A DNA stretch of 64,000 nt from Phymorhynchus buccinoides (lineage: Eukaryota; Mollusca; Gastropoda; Neogastropoda; Raphitomidae). The notes below the pieces were generated by a model. The model made no database searches and had not been told where the DNA came from. It saw nothing but the letters and a program-made list of their open reading frames with translations. Where the stretch lies: the NCBI GenBank assembly GCA_017654935.2, contig CM065701.1, forward strand, positions 1,928,609-1,992,608, written 5' to 3'. Positions 50,984-56,579 of the stretch are shown piece after piece (position 1 is the first letter of the stretch; each line of letters starts with the position of its first letter). The position numbers and the translations under genes are program-made.

Positions 50984-51761
50984 CGTGCGTGTGCGTGAAT
51001 ATTCTGACAAATGAATATGTGATTGCATAGGTGAAACTAGTGATGCAAGTACTCTACTGGTTAAAAAAAAAACGGTTTGGTAAAACCGATTCGAAGAGGG
51101 AAAACCGGTTCAGATTTTTTAACCGGTTCTCAACTCTACTGTTGGTGGGGGTAACTGAACAACATCTTTGCCAATTCTTTTGACATACCCTCCCTTTACT
51201 CCCCCATCCTCTCGTCTTTCAACTGATTACACACATGACACACATGTGCAGTAGACCGTTGCTTCGATTTCATCGTGGGAAATGGAATGCCAAGTGGCGA
51301 GTGCTACAATAATCAAGAATGAGAATGCCCAGGCCCTGTCCCCCATCATATCCGGCCCATGCAAACTGGCAACTACCAAGCAAAGTAATTACTTTGCACG
51401 AAGAAACCAAAATGAATGGTTTGCAGTAATCTCTCAAAACACTTAAATACACCCATGGACAAAAAGAGACCAAAAGCATACGTGCGGAAAGCCTAAGGAG
51501 TGATGACTGAGCTGATTTAGTCTACTATTACAGTATTAGCCCTACATTTTGGTTGCACGAACAAATCAGTTCGTGAAGGTTAAACTGTTGGCATGACAAT
51601 TAACAGCAATGCTCACCTTTATTTGCAACTTCCCATGCAATTTCGAAAAGCCATCTATTTCCTGCAGCGGCTGAGGCTCCTCTGTCAAGATAATAGTCGT
51701 CCACATCGGGCTCAACATTTTTCAACGTTCGGAAAAAGCTTCCTCTCCTCCGCAGCGCCAT
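12995..51761 (-). CDS. GYS: Glycogen synthase (GT3), complete gene, 15 coding exons
   Basis: Role: transfers glucose from UDP-glucose to the non-reducing end of glycogen by alpha-1,4 linkage; cytosolic, rate-limiting for glycogen synthesis. Exons on minus: 51617-51761, 47293-47474, 42867-43058, 40584-40769, 34773-34917, 34046-34163, 32768-32888, 31083-31249, 29558-29636, 28218-28331, 23184-23310, 21829-21986, 17552-17653, 13833-13904, 12995-13162. Together they give 2,076 nt, 691 residues, close to vertebrate GYS2 (about 700) and GYS1 (about 737). Seen: EVANKVGGIYTV at 44-55, HFHEWLAG at 186-193, catalytic E519-X7-E527, [14 protein letters not shown] at 587-600 (G6P-binding arginines), Ser8 in RRRGS, and a proline/serine ladder in the tail. 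No stop or frameshift. It is one gene where vertebrates have two, so GYS1 versus GYS2 is not assigned. The introns are unusually rich in exon-derived tandem repeats. Confidence 0.97.
13163..13832. other. GYS intron 14 with SINE-like repeat copy 1
   Basis: From about 13519 to 13806 lies a dispersed repeat (GCTAGAACACCAAGGCTACA ... GGGATGATCCCTGGAGTC) also present at 29730-30040, 62645-63125 (interrupted) and, partly, 63785-63955. It ends in a small hairpin (CCCTGGAGTCTTTTAGCCAGGG, partly self-complementary). A two-copy short tandem (GTCACAAAATGTACAACACAC) is at 13285-13375. Confidence 0.6.
13833..13904 (-). CDS. GYS: GYS exon 14 (residues 613-636)
   Basis: 72 nt, phase 0 both ends; acceptor TCCACAG|TATTAC, donor GTGTCT|GTAAGT. 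It encodes [24 protein letters not shown], matching YYxxARxMALxxxFP at the end of the catalytic domain. Confidence 0.94.
14314..16424. repeat. 62-bp minisatellite, about 34 copies, in GYS intron 13
   Basis: The unit begins AACTAATTGTAGAAGACAAC and ends near CATTATACATACTG. Copies differ mostly at three positions: GACA/CACA, ATTATA/GTATA-type and ACTGAA/ACAGAA. This gives a readable variant map. No exon sequence is recognisable in the unit, unlike the boundary arrays of the same gene. Confidence 0.95.
16627..16925. repeat. About 95-bp tandem repeat x 3
   Basis: The block GTACTACTAGTGACATCATG ... AACCTCCCTATAAAGACC recurs at about 16632, 16728 and 16819. It lies in intron 13. Confidence 0.85.
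17031..17260. mobile_element. Foldback MITE with TAAAGACCC-type ends
   Basis: It starts TAAAGACCCA and ends GGGTGTCTTTAAG, with internal inverted segments (GGCCAGGTGTGACTC and GGGTCACACCTGGCC). It resembles the shorter element at 53339-53470 in ends and in the AAAATCA-GG-TTC-ACG-GTTT segment. Confidence 0.65.
17322..17518. repeat. (GA)n microsatellite
   Basis: Long interrupted AG tract in intron 13, 30 bases from the exon 13 donor. The open frames across it are RE/SL low complexity and not proteins. Confidence 0.95.
17552..17653 (-). CDS. GYS: GYS exon 13 (residues 579-612)
   Basis: 102 nt, phase 0 both ends; acceptor TTTCAG|TACATG, donor GGAGTG|GTATGT. It encodes [34 protein letters not shown]. 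Arg588, 589, 591, 595, 597 and 600 form the regulatory cluster that binds glucose-6-phosphate and senses phosphorylation in eukaryotic glycogen synthases. The first 23 or so bases recur in the array upstream. Confidence 0.96.
17654..18112 (-). repeat. Exon 13 acceptor-derived array, first block
   Basis: Three further copies (about 117-122 bp) of the acceptor TGTTTCAG, the first 23 or so bases of exon 13 and about 95 bases of upstream intron follow the true exon directly. In each copy the exon fragment TACATGTTCGACTTCACGTG is intact, then turns into intron-type sequence (TCTTCACATC). Confidence 0.9.
18113..20917. mobile_element. 2.8-kb insertion splitting the exon 13 array
   Basis: The array stops at 18112 and resumes at 20918, with about 18 bases of a unit missing, so this block was inserted within it. 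Near its two ends are inverted segments: CCAATGGGCACGCTCA followed by TGACGTCA at about 18644-18692, and the same motifs reversed at about 20858-20910. A GTGAGT donor-like site at 18815 follows a coding-like stretch ([20 protein letters not shown]). Unassigned coding-like stretches lie near 20190-20360 and 20630-20720. It could be a transposon with long inverted ends or a nested gene fragment. No transposase was recognised. Confidence 0.5.
20918..21250 (-). repeat. Exon 13 acceptor-derived array, second block
   Basis: Three more degenerate copies of the same unit (at about 20921, 21060 and 21178). They are separated from the first block by the 2.8-kb insertion. The last copy has base changes in the exon fragment (GACCATGCACTG on plus). 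Confidence 0.85.
21640..21808 (+). mobile_element. LINE 3' end
   Basis: The plus strand reads GATGGCTTGATGTAAAAAAG, CATTATTGCTTATTCAATGT, then an AATAAAAACTTTGACTTGAC tail. The same ending, in reverse, is at 53941-54035 and more weakly at 56480-56515. It stops 20 bases short of exon 12, within intron 12. Confidence 0.65.
21829..21986 (-). CDS. GYS: GYS exon 12 (residues 526-578)
   Basis: 158 nt, acceptor GTTTCAG|CGGAGTGC, donor GCTCAG|GTACTC. It encodes [40 protein letters not shown] and [12 protein letters not shown]. Glu527 (GAG) is the second E-X7-E glutamate. The 5' third of the exon is copied seven times upstream at 22330-23160, each copy with GTG in place of this GAG. Confidence 0.96.
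22330..23160 (-). repeat. Exon 12 acceptor-derived array (7 decoy exon fragments)
   Basis: Seven units of about 87-97 bp each contain a GTTTCAG acceptor and about 64 nt of exon 12 (reading [21 protein letters not shown]). They are joined by ATG/ATC-type trinucleotide tracts. All have GTG where the true exon has GAG. One unit (about 22540) has a one-base deletion. The units lack the 3' part of the exon and its donor, so each is a dead-end fragment. Confidence 0.95.
23184..23310 (-). CDS. GYS: GYS exon 11 (residues 484-526)
   Basis: 127 nt, acceptor CTTCAG|GTGGTC, donor GCCAG|GTGTGTG, phase 0 in and phase 1 out. It encodes [42 protein letters not shown]. Glu519 in YYEPWGYTP is the first glutamate of the GT3 E-X7-E catalytic motif. 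The donor lies in a short (GT)n run. Confidence 0.97.
23322..24306. repeat. 39-bp minisatellite in GYS intron 10, main block
   Basis: The unit is ACATCAGTACGTCTGTTAAT plus CATCATATCATGTTCATT-type sequence, about 25 copies, becoming more divergent away from exon 11. It begins 11 bases from the exon 11 acceptor but contains no exon sequence. The array is interrupted at 24307 by an LTR and resumes at 26770. Confidence 0.93.
24312..26764. mobile_element. Solo LTR, 2.45 kb
   Basis: It starts TGTCACGAG and ends TTTCGTGACA (8-bp inverted TGTCACGA). It is inserted in the 39-bp array, which continues on the other side. Flanks ATGTG (24307-24311) and ATGTT (26765-26769) look like a 5-bp target duplication with one change. 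Inside are an AATAAA near 26617 (R/U5 side) and a short direct repeat (TATGTTTAGCCTCGCGG, about 5 copies, 25334-25425). No gag, pol or second LTR is present. TG...CA ends and a 4-6 bp duplication are the known pattern of Gypsy/BEL-type LTRs; a solo LTR arises by LTR-LTR recombination. Confidence 0.8.
26770..26821. repeat. 39-bp minisatellite, remnant beyond the solo LTR
   Basis: GTTCATTACATCAGTAAGTC and one further partial unit. Same subtype as the units just left of the LTR (CAGTAAGTC, CATATCATCATG), confirming that the LTR split one array. Confidence 0.9.
26849..28217 (-). repeat. Exon 10 donor-derived array, 68 bp x about 20
   Basis: Each unit has the last 37 nt of exon 10 (ending GACAGAGTCAAG), the donor GTTAGTGGGG and 21 or so more intron bases. 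Units are 95-99% alike; variants are CAGTTG/CTGTTG, AGCTAG/AGCTGG and GGGTATT/GGGCATT. This gives about 20 decoy 5' splice sites with a sequence identical to the real one. Confidence 0.96.
28218..28331 (-). CDS. GYS: GYS exon 10 (residues 446-483)
   Basis: 114 nt, phase 0 both ends; acceptor GCTGCAG|CGGCAC, donor GTCAAG|GTTAGT. It encodes [45 protein letters not shown] and LFN...DRVK are conserved. The last 37 nt plus donor are the repeat unit of the 68-bp array that follows on the minus strand; this copy is chosen because it alone is joined to the 5' part of the exon. Confidence 0.96.
28355..28841 (+). mobile_element. TTAA MITE family A, outer copy of a nested pair
   Basis: It opens TTAACCCTTTCACCGTAAAG, is split after CAGTGATTTAA by the inner copy, then continues CACCTATGTCACTAAAAGGC to GTGAAAGGGTTAA. 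The split falls at an internal TTAA that other family members have intact (GGTTTAACACC). Confidence 0.88.
28398..28644 (+). mobile_element. TTAA MITE family A, inner copy
   Basis: A complete copy (TTAACCCTTTCACCGCCAAT ... GCGAAAGGATTAA) lying inside another copy of the same family. TTAA is duplicated on both sides. The left end is 67 bases from the exon 10 acceptor. Confidence 0.88.
28838..29080 (+). mobile_element. TTAA MITE, family B-like
   Basis: Runs from TTAACCCCTCAACTGC to GCAGTCAAATGGTTAA, and shares its first TTAA with the preceding element. AT-rich interior, non-coding. Confidence 0.55.
29364..29519. mobile_element. MITE with GACTATAAGGCG-type inverted ends, copy 1
   Basis: Left end CATATTTTTCAAACTATAAG, right end GCGCCTTATAGTCTGAAAAA. 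Related copies at 34205-34572 and 40372-40542. It lies within intron 9, 38 bases from the exon 9 donor. Confidence 0.7.
29558..29636 (-). CDS. GYS: GYS exon 9 (residues 419-445)
   Basis: 79 nt, acceptor GAACAG|GGGCAG, donor GCTCAG|GTAAAC. It encodes [26 protein letters not shown], aligning without gaps to the GSLPDxxxxLxxEDxxxxKR region of vertebrate enzymes. It is the second-shortest exon and has no adjacent exon-derived array. Confidence 0.94.
29725..30045. repeat. SINE-like dispersed repeat, copy 2
   Basis: Matches 13519-13806 over most of its length (ACACCAAGGCTACATCAAAA, GGGATGATCCCTGGAGTC), with an extra small internal duplication of ACCATAGTGTTCA. It is followed by an (ATC)n tract to about 30150. 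Confidence 0.75.
30443..31060. repeat. About 98-bp tandem repeat x 4 in intron 8
   Basis: The unit starts GGGGCAGATAATTT and includes ACTACAAGTTCCTGACAGGC and CGATAATCTTAAGTAGG. A partial unit reaches 31061-31070, only about 13 bases from the exon 8 donor. The third unit is interrupted by a TTAA MITE (30697-30941). Confidence 0.88.
30697..30941 (+). mobile_element. TTAA MITE family A, inside the 98-bp array
   Basis: Inserted exactly at the TTAA of CGATAATCTTAAGTAGG. Neighbouring array units keep the empty site. TTAA is duplicated at 30697-30700 and 30938-30941. Confidence 0.9.
31083..31249 (-). CDS. GYS: GYS exon 8 (residues 364-419)
   Basis: 167 nt, acceptor CCCCAG|TCATGC, donor CTCAG|GTGGGC (weak), phase 0 in and phase 2 out. 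It encodes [40 protein letters not shown]. The [12 protein letters not shown] block is characteristic of animal GYS. Confidence 0.96.
31302..31488 (+). mobile_element. TTAA MITE family A, truncated copy
   Basis: Starts TTAACCCTTTCACCGCCACC and follows the family to TGCAGATGGATTTTGTTCTC, then breaks off. The right end is missing. Confidence 0.8.
31565..31727. repeat. 61-bp tandem repeat x 2.7
   Basis: GATATTCTGTTAAGCTCGGC ... GTGCGAGCCCACGACC, in intron 7. It is followed at about 31738-31850 by a weak foldback (CTTTAGTCACC and GTGTGACTAAA). Confidence 0.85.
31955..32767 (-). repeat. Exon 7 donor-derived array, about 94-105 bp x 8
   Basis: Each unit carries the end of exon 7 (CTCAACCACTACATGAAG), the donor GTAGCATCCAGC and intron sequence with CAGTTTGTGTTTTGTTGGCA. 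Eight decoy donors precede the real one in coordinates. The leftmost unit is the most divergent. Confidence 0.95.
32768..32888 (-). CDS. GYS: GYS exon 7 (residues 323-363)
   Basis: 121 nt, acceptor TTTTCAG|GCATTACG, donor ATGAAG|GTAGCA. It encodes [52 protein letters not shown] is diagnostic for glycogen synthase. The donor deviates from consensus after GTA, and eight near-identical decoy donors with the last codons of this exon follow at 31955-32767. Confidence 0.96.
32968..33853. repeat. 34-bp minisatellite, about 26 copies, intron 6
   Basis: Unit GGGCCTCTTAAAGACTGTCA plus CTGGCAGGGTCAAA. Variants (CTCCT/CTCTT, CACTGG/CATTTG/CAATGG, CAAAG/CAATG/CAAAC) are ordered in blocks. No exon sequence recognised. 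Confidence 0.95.
33868..34045 (-). repeat. Exon 6 donor-derived array, about 43 bp x 4
   Basis: The unit includes the donor context GGGTGAGATGATTGGA of exon 6 and the intron sequence AAATATGTAAATTTTAGGC. In the copies the exon end reads ATATGGGTGAG rather than CTACGGGTGAG. Confidence 0.8.
34046..34163 (-). CDS. GYS: GYS exon 6 (residues 284-323)
   Basis: 118 nt, acceptor TTTTAG|ACGTGATC, donor TACGG|GTGAGA, phase 1 in and phase 2 out. It encodes [39 protein letters not shown]. TPNGLNVxKFSA is a highly conserved hinge segment. The donor-side sequence is repeated as a short array at 33868-34045. Confidence 0.95.
34205..34572. mobile_element. MITE with ACTATAAGGCG-type ends (copy 2) split by another MITE
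   Basis: Outer ends (TTTTCTCCACTATAATGCGC and CTTATAGTCCAACAAATATG) match the family of 29364-29519. A second foldback element at about 34373-34554 (TAGGCCGTGTACACATAAGC and its reversed partner TTTAATGTGAACCCGGCCTT) is inserted inside. Confidence 0.65.
34773..34917 (-). CDS. GYS: GYS exon 5 (residues 236-283)
   Basis: 145 nt, acceptor TTTGCAG|TTCAATTTGG, donor AAACCTG|GTTAGT, ending phase 1. It encodes [40 protein letters not shown] and EYLLKRKP. Two truncated copies of its 5' half lie just upstream (34918-35185). Only this copy has a donor and the full conserved sequence, so it is taken as the functional exon. Confidence 0.95.
34918..35185 (-). repeat. Two partial copies of GYS exon 5
   Basis: Copy 1 (about 34958-35037) and copy 2 (about 35098-35190) repeat the acceptor and the 5' half of exon 5 up to the codons for AHVFT, then jump into ACACAAATTTAT. 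Copy 1 has a 9-base deletion in the AGDRQ region. Copy 2 has several substitutions and a changed acceptor (TACAATTCAG). Neither has a donor. Confidence 0.93.
35194..35478. mobile_element. Foldback MITE with long inverted ends
   Basis: Left arm GCCGCCTCACATTATCCAAC ... TTGGAAGAAAATT. The right arm is its reverse complement with a few changes (AATTTTCTTCCAACTAAAAG ... GTGTGAGGTGGCC). 285 bp, non-coding, in intron 4. Confidence 0.75.
35479..38300. other. GYS intron 4, central part
   Basis: Mostly unique AT-rich sequence with a poly-G run near 37420, C-rich and CT tracts at 37500-37680, and probable transposon debris. A coding-like stretch at about 37835-37905 ([18 protein letters not shown]) could be part of a dead transposon gene, but I could not extend it. 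Confidence 0.4.
38480..38620. repeat. GC-rich transposon-like segment
   Basis: GGCCCCGGCGGGGTGCAGGG and CCACGCCCCCCTTG stand out in an AT-rich intron. A related segment (GGGGCTTCGCCCCCCTGGAC ...) lies at 53530-53680. Probably ends of one dispersed element family. Confidence 0.45.
38720..38780. repeat. Poly-C tract, 61 bases
   Basis: An uninterrupted C run; its true length is uncertain because homopolymers of this size are hard to sequence. Confidence 0.9.
38990..39241 (-). pseudogene. Broken first exon of a BED-like zinc-finger transposon gene
   Basis: The minus strand opens ATG at 39241 and reads 84 codons to a CTCAAG|GTATGA donor after 38990. The order is an acidic leader, [17 protein letters not shown], then [20 protein letters not shown] and [12 protein letters not shown]. 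Cys53-x2-Cys56 and His73-x5-His79 form a C2H2 finger of the type at the front of many invertebrate transposon-derived proteins. Codon 27 is TGA (39161-39163), one base from the Trp expected there. Later exons are not recognisable nearby. Family-level assignment (hAT-like or other) is open. Confidence 0.65.
39300..40371. other. GYS intron 4, part adjoining exon 4
   Basis: AT-rich, no ORF of interest. A palindromic cluster of CCGGAATTTTCCGG and AAATCCGG motifs lies at 39388-39445. I see nothing else. Confidence 0.4.
40372..40542. mobile_element. MITE with GACTATAAGG-type ends, copy 3
   Basis: Left CATCCTTTACGGACTATAAG, right GCGCCTTATAGTCCGTAAAA. Same family as 29364-29519. It ends 41 bases from the exon 4 donor. 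Confidence 0.7.
40584..40769 (-). CDS. GYS: GYS exon 4 (residues 174-235)
   Basis: 186 nt, phase 0 both ends; acceptor GCACTCAG|TTCATC. The donor is read as GACAGT|GTACGC, because this keeps the length identical to homologues ([11 protein letters not shown]). It encodes [31 protein letters not shown] and [15 protein letters not shown] and THATLLGR line the active-site cleft in GT3 enzymes. Its first codons seed the 28-bp array in intron 3. Confidence 0.95.
40771..42510 (-). repeat. Exon 4 acceptor-derived composite array
   Basis: Three zones. 40776-41455: about 22-bp units of AGAGAATACAGAGAAACAAAC, derived from the bases next to the acceptor. 41456-42050: a partial exon 4 copy (CACTCATGGAAATGGTTGAT) then about 19 units of 28 bp, CTTCTTGATGAACCGAGGCA plus AAGAGAGA. 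42051-42430: about 13 units of a diverged 28-bp form, ATTTCTGGGTGAAATGAAAT plus GCAAAGAG. 42431-42510 is a second partial exon 4 flank with an intact CTCTCAG acceptor. Long open frames here are repeat translations only. Confidence 0.93.
42506..42690. repeat. (GAA)n/(CAA)n tract
   Basis: Interrupted GAA repeats with ACAACA islands, in intron 3. Confidence 0.95.
42867..43058 (-). CDS. GYS: GYS exon 3 (residues 110-173)
   Basis: 192 nt, phase 0 at both ends; acceptor CTACAG|GTGTTT, donor GCAGAG|GTCAGT. It encodes [20 protein letters not shown], then [20 protein letters not shown] and WFMAE. These match the conserved FGRWLI and NDAVxFG blocks of animal glycogen synthase. Partial copies of its 5' end follow at 43059-43300. 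Confidence 0.96.
43059..43300 (-). repeat. Exon 3 acceptor-derived array, 73 bp x 3
   Basis: Copies 1 and 2 contain the acceptor CTCTGTCTACAG and a shortened exon 3 start (GAGTTCTTTGCTCGGTGGCT then ATCCCAAGGTGATCCTGT). Copy 3 is less shortened, with acceptor CTTTCAG. An internal 11-base deletion in copies 1-2 distinguishes them from the true exon. Confidence 0.92.
43690..44010 (-). mobile_element. tRNA-derived SINE-like element
   Basis: The minus strand has a Pol III B-box-like GGTTCGAACCC (about 43975-43985), followed by TGTGTCCTTGGGAAAGATAC, a motif common in SINE bodies of marine invertebrates. No A-box was located with confidence. It lies in intron 2. Confidence 0.6.
44804..45054 (+). 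mobile_element. TTAA MITE family A, intron 2 copy
   Basis: TTAACCATTTCGCCGCCGAT to GTGGCAAAAGGGTTAA, more diverged than other copies. The preceding poly-C run is at 44740-44761. Confidence 0.85.
45405..45790. repeat. About 117-bp tandem repeat x 3
   Basis: AACCGTTATTTTTTAGTTTTG ... CATAAACGACA units; the first part of the repeat family starts near 45060 with CAGGAGCGAAGCGACTTGGT. Intron 2. Confidence 0.8.
46315..46600 (+). repeat. 63-bp minisatellite with an open coding-like frame
   Basis: About four units of GAAAAGAGAGAGAAAGAGAG plus a GAAACGTG-type half. The unit length is a multiple of three, so a frame of E/K/R repeats stays open (46352-46747). It would be a single charged helix, but nothing else marks it as a gene and it lies in intron 2. 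Confidence 0.75.
46985..47160. repeat. About 75-bp tandem repeat x 2
   Basis: AAGGCACTGCACGAGGAGAA ... GGCCTTTCGGCCATGTGGG twice; includes the palindrome GGCCTTTCGGCC. Intron 2, about 130 bases from the exon 2 donor. Confidence 0.85.
47293..47474 (-). CDS. GYS: GYS exon 2 (residues 49-109)
   Basis: 182 nt, acceptor CTTCCAG|TGGGCGGG and donor ATCAAG|GTCTGG (a weak donor). It completes Val49 and reads [20 protein letters not shown], then [27 protein letters not shown] is the N-terminal UDP-glucose-binding loop of GT3. The first 15 or so bases of this exon, with the acceptor, are the core of the 64-bp array directly upstream. Confidence 0.96.
47475..50033 (-). repeat. Exon 2 acceptor-derived array, 64 bp x about 33 plus 4 longer units
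   Basis: Each unit has a pyrimidine-rich tract, acceptor CCCCCTTCCAG, the exon 2 start TGGGAGGGATCTACA and intron bases. First block 47475-48383 (about 14 units), unrelated 136-base interruption, second block 48520-49737 (about 19 units), then four about 75-base variants to 50033 that add GATCATACTGTATGCAG. Because 64 is not a multiple of three and no frame has a stop, the minus strand is open for hundreds of codons; this is repeat translation, not a gene. Confidence 0.97.
50120..50364 (-). mobile_element. TTAA MITE family A, intron 1 copy (reverse orientation)
   Basis: Read on minus it begins TTAACCCTTTCACCGCCAAT and ends GGCGGCGAAAGGGTTAA. The only family A copy in this orientation in the window. 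Confidence 0.9.
50475..51145. mobile_element. Possible element with AACCGGTT-rich ends
   Basis: Both ends are rich in AACCGG motifs (AAAAACCGGTTTGAACCG on the left, GGGAAAACCGGTTCAGATTT and AACCGGTTCTCAACTC on the right), arranged roughly as inverted repeats. The middle holds a (GT)n tract at 50935-50998. No coding part. Confidence 0.45.
51617..51761 (-). CDS. GYS: GYS exon 1 (residues 1-48)
   Basis: 145 nt, ATG to AAATAAAG|GTGAGC, ending in phase 1. It starts [19 protein letters not shown] and ends with the conserved [12 protein letters not shown]-Ser8 matches the PKA/AMPK site 2 (Ser8) of animal glycogen synthases; phosphorylation there lowers activity. The ATG is chosen because it puts this serine at position 8 as in homologues, and the next upstream region is GC-rich promoter. 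Confidence 0.95.
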
Positions 51762-51930
51762 GTCTGCTTTCTGCCCGATGTCAACTTAAGGTGAAGGTTG
51801 TTGTCGGGCTTAGAGGGATTCTCTTACTTTTCCTATGACGTCAGGTGTGTCTTGATTGGCTACTTTCGAGGGGGGGGGAAGCGATGAGGTCAGGTCAGTC
51901 AGGGGGAGTGAATGAGGGGCACGTGATGGG
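51762..51930 (-). promoter_or_regulatory. GYS proximal promoter / 5'UTR
   Basis: Immediately upstream of the ATG on the minus strand are a full palindromic CRE (TGACGTCA, 51836-51843), a CCAAT box in AGCCAATCA context (ATTGG on plus, 51855-51859) and an E-box CACGTG (51920-51925). The first two lie about 75 and 94 bases from the ATG. CRE and CCAAT elements are typical of TATA-less promoters and would suit cAMP-responsive control of glycogen metabolism. The transcription start is not identifiable. Confidence 0.5.
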
Positions 51931-52083
51931 ATGAGGGGATGGGCATTTCTTTCATCAAGTTTTCACAGCATTTTGCTCTTATCATGGACAGACCGTCTGC
52001 AAACAGCGTGACAACGTTTCGGTTTGATGTTTAATCTAGGACGTTGGCCTAAATATTCTAAGCACTTTTCTGTTGCCAGGTTA

Positions 52084-52138
<55 letters not shown>

Positions 52139-53338
52139 TAGTCTGTTATAGTCCCGTCGACAGCTATGGTTATCTCAGGACTGTCACCACATAACATTCG
52201 ACCACGTATAACAAAACACACATCAATGATTCTTAACAACGTCCCCAAACCTGAAAACAACACACACACAAACCAGTACAATTCACCACATGGCATCTTC
52301 ATCATTGTACCCTATAGGCCTAGCTCATAATTTCACACATAACAGTGCACACACACACACTGGAAACGTTGAGCCACTCTACTTTTCTTATATCGGATCC
52401 GACTTTTTTTTTTAAGTAAAAAGGAATAACAAACACACCCTAGTTTTAAACAAATATATATGAAAGGCCATAAAGGAAAAAATGCGCTGCAGAATGGGCA
52501 AAAAATGTATATAAAAGGCCATAAACACTGGCGTAGGAACGGGGGGGCAGGGGGGCAGCTGCCCCCCCCCCCCCCCTGACTTCGAGGAGGGGGGGCACAC
52601 GTATCTCTCTGCCCCCCCCCCCCCCCCCCCCAATCAGTATAACGGCAAAAAAAACCACACACACAAAAAACAGAAAGGACACAAGGAAACGAAAGAGTTA
52701 ATAATCTCAGCCCATTCACTACACATTGCTGTCATGGACTTGGTACTGCATCAAAGATGGATTTGAGGGGGGTTACAGGGGTTCCACCCCCTCAGACAAA
52801 AAAAATGGAAAGAAAAAGAGGAAGACAATTAAATTGTAGTTCCATGCTACAGTTATTCTCTCACGAGAAGCCTTGATTGCATCTTTTACATTCAAATTAT
52901 CATCAGCTTCTGGGAGGCAATCCCCCCAGACCCATCACCCCACCCCAACTGACCACTTGGAGCTACCCCCTCCCCTCTTCCATGACTGGCTGATCCGCCC
53001 CAAACATGGTTGTATTTTTATGCTTTTTTGTTGTCTCCTTTCAATTCACATCATGTTTTATTTCATTCATAGATTTTTTTATATAATTGATTATGATTAT
53101 GTTTAAAAATAACAATAATAAAGTATTTTTGTAGGATTTACTAAGTCATGTAATTTAACCTATCCATCCATTCGTCTTGTCCGTGCACTTGCAGCACCCC
53201 CCCACCCCCCACCCCCCTCGCCGCTGGCTGTCCAAAAAAAAAAAAAAGGAGATGCTCTTGCAATAAGGTGATAATGTTTGATTGTCTTTTGTGTGTTATG
53301 ACTGCAAGCTAAGTAAGGTGCAAAACTGATAAAACGCT
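51931..53338. other. Upstream of GYS: intergenic
   Basis: A (GA)n tract at 52086-52133, C/G homopolymer runs around 52540-52632, and G-rich transposon-like debris. A proline-rich open stretch at 52900-52990 has no recognised homology. Confidence 0.45.
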
Positions 53339-53470
53339 CTTAAAGACCCAGTACGTCACGTGTCAAAATCACGGTTTCCACGTGTTTTCCCTCTTATAGC
53401 TAGTAAGGAATCTTAAGAAATATTCCTAGTATAAGAGGGAATGTGACACGTGACGTGCGGGGTCTTTAAG
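53339..53470. mobile_element. 132-bp foldback MITE
   Basis: Perfect 11-bp terminal inverted repeats CTTAAAGACCC / GGGTCTTTAAG, with inner arms containing ACGTCACGTGTCA and TGACACGTGACGT. Related to 17031-17260. Confidence 0.85.
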
Positions 53471-53840
53471 AAGTTCTGTTCTGAGCTCACAGGAGATGCC
53501 ACAAAACAGTTTTAAAATCAGTGTTGAAAACTCGTTTTCGGACTGGGGGCTTCGCCCCCCTGGACCCCCCACCAGGGCTATGCCCCTGGACCCCACCAGG
53601 GCCTAGGCCGGCGGCCCCTGGACCCCGGCCTAAAAACATTTCAGGCACACCCCCCCCCTTCGAAAGTCTGTGATCCGGCCCTGTCAAGTGCCTATAAGGT
53701 CTCACGCGTAAAAGCCGGTGAACAAAATTTTTAAAAAACTAGCATGTCATAAATTGTAAATGAGGATGGAGAGAATGAAAAATGGAGATGAGGGGCTACT
53801 CTTTGTTTAAAGCTGCCCCACCACGACAAGGTGGAAGTCC

Positions 53841-56480
<2,640 letters not shown>

Positions 56481-56579
56481 GTTTTGTTTATTGATGGTAC
56501 AGAATAAGCAGCATGGTCTACAGTGGCGGCATTGGTTGGTTGAGTGCGGGTTGTAGTACTATACAGCCTGTTTTTACAC

